Positions 30,835 through 34,702 of a stretch of 34,702 bases of DNA are shown here, piece by piece. The notes under the pieces were generated by a model. That model had not been told where the DNA came from and did not search any database. It worked only from the letters and a program-made list of their open reading frames with translations. The position numbers and the translations under genes were made by a program. This DNA is from Conexibacter sp. (GTDB taxonomy: Bacteria; Actinomycetota; Thermoleophilia; Solirubrobacterales; Solirubrobacteraceae). The stretch covers positions 1-34,702 of the forward strand of contig JAOPZD010000025.1 of assembly GCA_025964295.1 (NCBI GenBank). The letters are read 5' to 3'. Each line of letters starts with the position of its first letter. Within the stretch, counting starts at the first letter, position 1.

Positions 30835-32235
30835 TCAAGGGCAGAGGTCGAAGAGGGCCCAGTACCGGCCCGCGGCTGTCGGCCTGGCCCGCGGGGCGGG
30901 CGGCAGGGCACGGTCCTCGTCGCGCGCGTCGAGGATGAACTGGGCGGCGACCGCGGGCGAGGCCGGGACGAAGGCGGAGCCGGTGTAGCGGCCGGTCTCC
31001 TGCGCGGAGACGATCGCGGAGGGGCGGCGGTCGGTCCACAGGGCGAGCTGGGGGACCGCGCGCCGGTTCGGGACGCTGACGACGGCGCAGCGCGCGCGCG
31101 GCGCCAGGTCGTGCAGCTCGTCGAGGATCCTGGTCTGGGTGACGAGCGCGGCGCGCGTGGAGCGCAGGCGGTCGATCTGCGACGGGATGAACGCGATCAT
31201 CCCCAGCGCCGTCAGCGCGCCGAGCGCCATCCAGCGCACGCGCCACGGGTCGTCGCGGTCCAGCAGCGTCCAGCCGCAGACGGCGGCGGCGGCGAAGATC
31301 GCCAGGATCGTCGCGGGCAGCAGCAGGTAGCGGGTGAGGATCGAGAGGCCGGCGGCCGCCAGGACGCAGAAGGCGACGACGGCGAGGATCCCGCCGGCGG
31401 CGCCGACGAGGACGCCGCGGCCGCGCGGCCCCGCGCGCAGCCGCCACAGCGCCAGGACGCCCCCGACCGCCGCGCCGAACAGCACCGGCTCGCGCAGGAT
31501 CTCCCCGAGGCGGCGCGGCAGCGTCGTCGGCACGTGCCGCAGCCCGGTGATCCGGCCGAGGTCCTGCGCCGTCGAGCGCGTCCCGGTCAGCGAGTGCAGC
31601 GGGTCGCCGGTGATCGCCAGGTCGCTCAGCGCCCAGAGCACGGGCGCGCCGAGCACCAGCAGGACGTGCGTGCGCGTGAGCGCGCCGCCGCGCCACAGCC
31701 AGAGCGCGTAGGCGCCCGCGAACAGCCACGCCTCCGGGCGCAGCAGCCCGGCCAAGGCCATCAACGCCAGGACCGGGGTCCCGGCGCGCGGGCGCCGCGT
31801 CTCGACGAGCAGCGCGCCGAGCAGCAGGCAGATGTAAGGGATGTCGACGTACGCGCGCACGCCGTAGCTGAAGACGGGCTCGCGCGTGAGGACGATCAGC
31901 GCGGCGACGACGCCGGTCGCGCCGTTGAACCACGCGCGCCCGAGCTCGTAGACCAACCACCCCAAGATGCCCAGCGCGACGAACGCGAGCACCTCGAAGA
32001 CGGCCTCGGAGCCGAGCATCCCCACGAGCGTCGCCAGCGGGTGCGGCGTCGGCGCGAACGGCACGTCGTAGTCCGGCGTCCGGCCGTGGACGAGGTCGGT
32101 GCCCCACAGCAGCGCGTACTCGGTGTCGTAGTTGAGGAACCCCGCCGGCGTCGCGACCAGCCAGACGATCGCGGCCAGGGCCGCGGAGGTGAGGACGGGG
32201 AAGGCGAGGCGCGACCGCACGATGCGGTCGCGCAC
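30835..32235 (-). CDS. Polytopic membrane protein, GT-C glycosyltransferase-like
   Basis: The 466-residue protein has about ten hydrophobic segments. The first extracytoplasmic loop contains NYDTEYALLWGTDLVHG and PHPLA, where an acidic residue is expected in GT-C enzymes that use polyprenyl-phosphate sugars. This resembles the PMT/ArnT-like group found widely in actinobacteria, but I see no diagnostic motif beyond topology. A soluble C-terminal part (about 380-466) follows the last helix. The GTG start at 32235 comes one base after the stop of the upstream M20 peptidase gene, so the two are co-transcribed. Confidence 0.7.
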   Translation of the reverse strand: MRDRIVRSRLAFPVLTSAALAAIVWLVATPAGFLNYDTEYALLWGTDLVHGRTPDYDVPFAPTPHPLATLVGMLGSEAVFEVLAFVALGILGWLVYELGRAWFNGATGVVAALIVLTREPVFSYGVRAYVDIPYICLLLGALLVETRRPRAGTPVLALMALAGLLRPEAWLFAGAYALWLWRGGALTRTHVLLVLGAPVLWALSDLAITGDPLHSLTGTRSTAQDLGRITGLRHVPTTLPRRLGEILREPVLFGAAVGGVLALWRLRAGPRGRGVLVGAAGGILAVVAFCVLAAAGLSILTRYLLLPATILAIFAAAAVCGWTLLDRDDPWRVRWMALGALTALGMIAFIPSQIDRLRSTRAALVTQTRILDELHDLAPRARCAVVSVPNRRAVPQLALWTDRRPSAIVSAQETGRYTGSAFVPASPAVAAQFILDARDEDRALPPAPRARPTAAGRYWALFDLCP

Positions 32236-32236
32236 G

Positions 32237-33568
32237 CTACTTCAGCGCGGCCAGGCCGGTCAGCAGCTCGCGGGCGCTCGCGTACCCCAGCTCCAGCCCG
32301 CGCAGCGAGAACGACTCGTCGGGCGCGTGGAACGGGTCGTCGGGCAGGACGAAGCCGGTGACGATCGTCGGGATGCCCTTCTCGCTGAGGTCGGCGACGA
32401 ACGGGATCGCCCCGCCGCTGCGGACGTAGGCGGGCGCGACGCCCACCGCGCGCTCGATCGCGTCGCCGGCGATCCGCAGCGCGGGCGAGTCGGCCGGGAA
32501 GTGCGCGGGCGGCGCGCTGTGGCGCGAGACGACCGTCATCTCGGCGCCCTCCGGCAGCGCCTCGCGGATCAGCCGCTCAAGCTCGGCGCCCATCGCTTCG
32601 ACGTCCTGGCCGGGCGCGACGCGGATCGAGACCGTGGCGCGCGCGACGGCCGGGATCACGGTGCGCGCGTCGCCGGCGACGACCTGGTCGACGTCGACCG
32701 CCGTGTCGCTGCCGTTGCGCTCGACGTAGTCGGCGCTGGCGCCCGGGTAGGACGGGCGCGCGCCGGCGGCGCTCAGCGACTCGTCGCCGGGCGGCAGGTC
32801 CGCCCACGACGCGCGCTCCTCGTCGGACGGCGCCACGATCCCGACGCGCAGCTCGTCGCGGACGCGGCCGTCGGCGCCGGGGATGACGGCGGCCAGGCCG
32901 CGGTGCAGGGCGTGCAGGGCGTTGAGCGCGCTGCCGCCGTACATGCCGGAGTGCAGGTCGCGCTCGGCCGCACGGACGTCGAAGGTCATCAGGTAGACGC
33001 CGCGCAGGCCGACGGTGATCGCGGGCCGGTCCGGGCCGACCATGCCCGAGTCATAGACGATGGCGGCGTCGGCGCCGCGCGGGTCGTCCTTCAGCCAGGC
33101 CGAGATCGACTCGCCGCCGGCCTCCTCCTCGCCCTCGATCGCCACGCGCACGTTGACCGGCAGCTCGCCGGCCTTGGCCAGCTCGCAGGCGGCGTGCAGC
33201 AGCGGCAGGAAGTTGCCCTTGTCGTCGGCGGCGCCGCGCGCGTAGATGCGCCCGTCGCGGATCTCGGGCTCGAACGGCGGGCTGGTCCAGAGGTCCAGCG
33301 GCTCGGCGCCCTGCACGTCGTAATGGCCGTAGATCAGGACGGTCGGGGCATCGTCGGCGGCGCCGGCGTCGCTGGCCCGCAGCTCGCCGATGACCAGCGG
33401 GTTGCCGCCCTCGCGCGCGGTGACCAGCTCGGCCTCGCCGCCCGCGCGGCGGACCTTCTGCGCCGCCCACTCCGCGGCGCGCGCGAGGTCGGCGGGATCG
33501 CCGCCGCCGGTGGAGATGCTGGGGATGCGCAGCCAGTCGAAGAGCTCGTCGAGGAGGGGGTCGGCCAT
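32237..33568 (-). CDS. M20-family dipeptidase / metallopeptidase
   Basis: The 443-residue protein has the M20 co-catalytic metal motifs: His82 and Asp84 in YGHYDVQ, the bridging Asp115 in RGAADDKGN and the Glu pair in EGEEEAGGE (about 145-152), plus the lid domain with LHSGMYGG. It belongs to the subgroup annotated as dipeptidase or carnosinase-like (M20/M25/M40). It hydrolyses short peptides with two zinc ions in the cytoplasm. TAGGCT lies 7 nt before ATG 33568, a leaderless layout. It is divergent from dnaX with a 44-nt gap. Confidence 0.93.
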   Translation of the reverse strand: MADPLLDELFDWLRIPSISTGGGDPADLARAAEWAAQKVRRAGGEAELVTAREGGNPLVIGELRASDAGAADDAPTVLIYGHYDVQGAEPLDLWTSPPFEPEIRDGRIYARGAADDKGNFLPLLHAACELAKAGELPVNVRVAIEGEEEAGGESISAWLKDDPRGADAAIVYDSGMVGPDRPAITVGLRGVYLMTFDVRAAERDLHSGMYGGSALNALHALHRGLAAVIPGADGRVRDELRVGIVAPSDEERASWADLPPGDESLSAAGARPSYPGASADYVERNGSDTAVDVDQVVAGDARTVIPAVARATVSIRVAPGQDVEAMGAELERLIREALPEGAEMTVVSRHSAPPAHFPADSPALRIAGDAIERAVGVAPAYVRSGGAIPFVADLSEKGIPTIVTGFVLPDDPFHAPDESFSLRGLELGYASARELLTGLAALK

Positions 33569-33575
33569 GCTGTGC

Positions 33576-33581
33576 AGCCTA
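33576..33581 (-). promoter_or_regulatory. -10 box of M20 peptidase gene
   Basis: TAGGCT on the minus strand, seven bases before ATG 33568; no Shine-Dalgarno site is seen. Confidence 0.5.
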
Positions 33582-33612
33582 CGAGGGCGCCGCCCCCGAC
33601 GCCTCTACACTG

Positions 33613-34702
33613 ATGCGTCCCGTGCCTGCCGGACCTTCGCTCTACCGCCGCCATCGCCCGCGGACGTTCGCCGACGTCATCGGCCAGGAGCACGTCGTGC
33701 GCACGCTCCGCAACGCCATCGACCAGGGCAAGGTGCACCACGCCTACCTGTTCGTCGGCTCGCGCGGCACCGGCAAGACGTCGATGGCCAAGATGCTCGC
33801 GGCCTGCCTGAACTGCGTCAACGGCCCGACCACCGAGCCGTGCGGGACGTGTGAGTCCTGCGTGGCGATCGCGAGCGCGACGTCGATGGACGTCATCGAG
33901 ATGGACGCCGCGTCCAACAACTCGGTCGACGACATCCGCGAGCTGCGCGACTCGGTCCAGTACGCGCCGGTCACCGGCCGCTACAAGGTGTACATCCTCG
34001 ACGAGGCGCACATGCTGTCGTCCGCCGCGTGGAACGCGTTCCTCAAGACGCTCGAGGAGCCGCCGCCGTCGACGATCTTCGTCCTGGCGACGACCGAGGC
34101 GCACAAGATCATGGACACGGTCGTCGACCGCTGCCATCGCTTCGACTTCCGCCGCCCGACGGTGGAGCAGCTGGCCACCGTCGTGCAGCGGGTCGCGGGC
34201 AAGGAGGCGATCGAGGTCGCGCCCGAGGCGGTCGCGCTGGTCGCCCGCAACGCGACGGGCTCCTACCGCGACGCGCTCGGCACGCTCGAGCAGCTCGTGA
34301 CCTACTCGGGCTCCTCGATCGCGACCGAGGACGTCCTGGCGGTGCTCGGCGTCGCCGACGACGACCTGCTCTTCGGCGCGCTGGACGCGATCGCCGCGCG
34401 CGACGCGAAGGCGGCGTGGGGCGTGTCGGCGCGGCTGGCCGAGTCCGGCCGCGAGGCCGCGCAGTTCCTCCGGGACCTCGAGGGCCACGCCCGCGACGTG
34501 CTCGTCGTGCAGACGCTCGGCGAGGTTCCCGCGCAGCTGGCGATGACCACCGAGCGCGACGCCCGCCTGGCCGACCAGGCGCGGCGGATGACCGGCGCCG
34601 ACTCCGTCCGCCTGCTCGACCTGCTCGCCGCCGGCATGCGCCTGGCCAAGGACGGCGCCGACGCCCAGACCCAGCTCGAGGTCGCGCTGGTCAAGGCGGC
34701 CG
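33613..34702 (+). CDS. dnaX: DNA polymerase III gamma/tau subunit (3' end outside window)
   Basis: The frame stays open for 363 codons to the window edge. It shows the clamp-loader ATPase: LYRRHRPRTFADVIGQEHV, Walker A GSRGTGKT (residues 49-56), a zinc module with C68, C77, C80 and C83, Walker B DEAHML and the sensor segment ATTEAHKI. It loads the sliding clamp during replication. ATG 33613 is annotated, but TACACT (33606-33611) ends only one base before it. The in-frame GTG 33622, ten bases after that box, fits leaderless initiation better. Nearness to the SRP RNA gene is usual in bacteria. Confidence 0.96.
   Translation, partial: MRPVPAGPSLYRRHRPRTFADVIGQEHVVRTLRNAIDQGKVHHAYLFVGSRGTGKTSMAKMLAACLNCVNGPTTEPCGTCESCVAIASATSMDVIEMDAASNNSVDDIRELRDSVQYAPVTGRYKVYILDEAHMLSSAAWNAFLKTLEEPPPSTIFVLATTEAHKIMDTVVDRCHRFDFRRPTVEQLATVVQRVAGKEAIEVAPEAVALVARNATGSYRDALGTLEQLVTYSGSSIATEDVLAVLGVADDDLLFGALDAIAARDAKAAWGVSARLAESGREAAQFLRDLEGHARDVLVVQTLGEVPAQLAMTTERDARLADQARRMTGADSVRLLDLLAAGMRLAKDGADAQTQLEVALVKAA

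Noticed and set aside
1..34702. CRISPR arrays or insertion sequences
   Set aside because: No regularly spaced repeats and no transposase-like frame or terminal inverted repeats were seen anywhere in the window.

Overview
The window looks like chromosomal DNA from a very GC-rich actinobacterium, most likely of the Thermoleophilia/Solirubrobacterales type. Signs are the third-position G/C bias of nearly every gene, several promoters with a TAnnnT box 5-7 nt before the start codon (leaderless transcription), a long Alu-domain SRP RNA close to dnaX, and many LuxR-type ATPase regulators. The taxonomic call is inference from style, not from a marker gene.

Region 1 (1-4842): the N-terminal part of an ABC1/UbiB-family kinase (minus strand), divergent from a three-gene operon: a fused [2Fe-2S]/molybdopterin hydroxylase, a CDGSH iron-sulfur protein and an XdhC/CoxI-type maturation factor.

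Region 2 (4847-21651): a regulator-rich redox/hydrolase cluster. Two AAA-type LuxR giants in tandem (minus), an NAD(P)-binding reductase, a MalT-like LuxR giant, a YcaC-type isochorismatase-fold hydrolase, a zinc alcohol dehydrogenase carrying an extra small N-terminal domain, a second MalT-like giant, a stand-alone copy of that small domain, an HSL-type esterase and a 14-TM drug-type MFS pump. I find seven copies of one 29-bp element (TCnC-N10-nGACG-N5-TCACC) in the leaders of these genes, including the molybdenum-hydroxylase operon. Three copies end exactly 23 nt before the start codon and a fourth 24 nt before it. Regions 1 and 2 therefore look like one regulon with up to four resident LuxR-type regulators; the signal and substrate are unknown.

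Region 3 (21988-27119): a roughly 5.1-kb island of lower GC bounded by a 45-bp perfect direct repeat. The right copy is the 3' part of an intact tRNA-Val(CAC) and the left copy is the orphan 3' part. No integrase is visible. The cargo is a co-directional minus-strand set: an HTH-ImmA/IrrE regulator, a protein ending in a HEPN-like (R-x4-H) domain, a trypco2-type small protein, and an HExxH metallopeptidase whose reading frame is split. This combination resembles a bacterial conflict/defence system that I do not recognise as a described one.

Region 4 (27203-34702): ordinary chromosome. A glutathionyl-hydroquinone-reductase-like protein, the SRP RNA with a strong terminator, a TetR repressor and its MFS pump with palindromic operators, a polytopic GT-C-like membrane protein, an M20 dipeptidase and the 5' part of dnaX.
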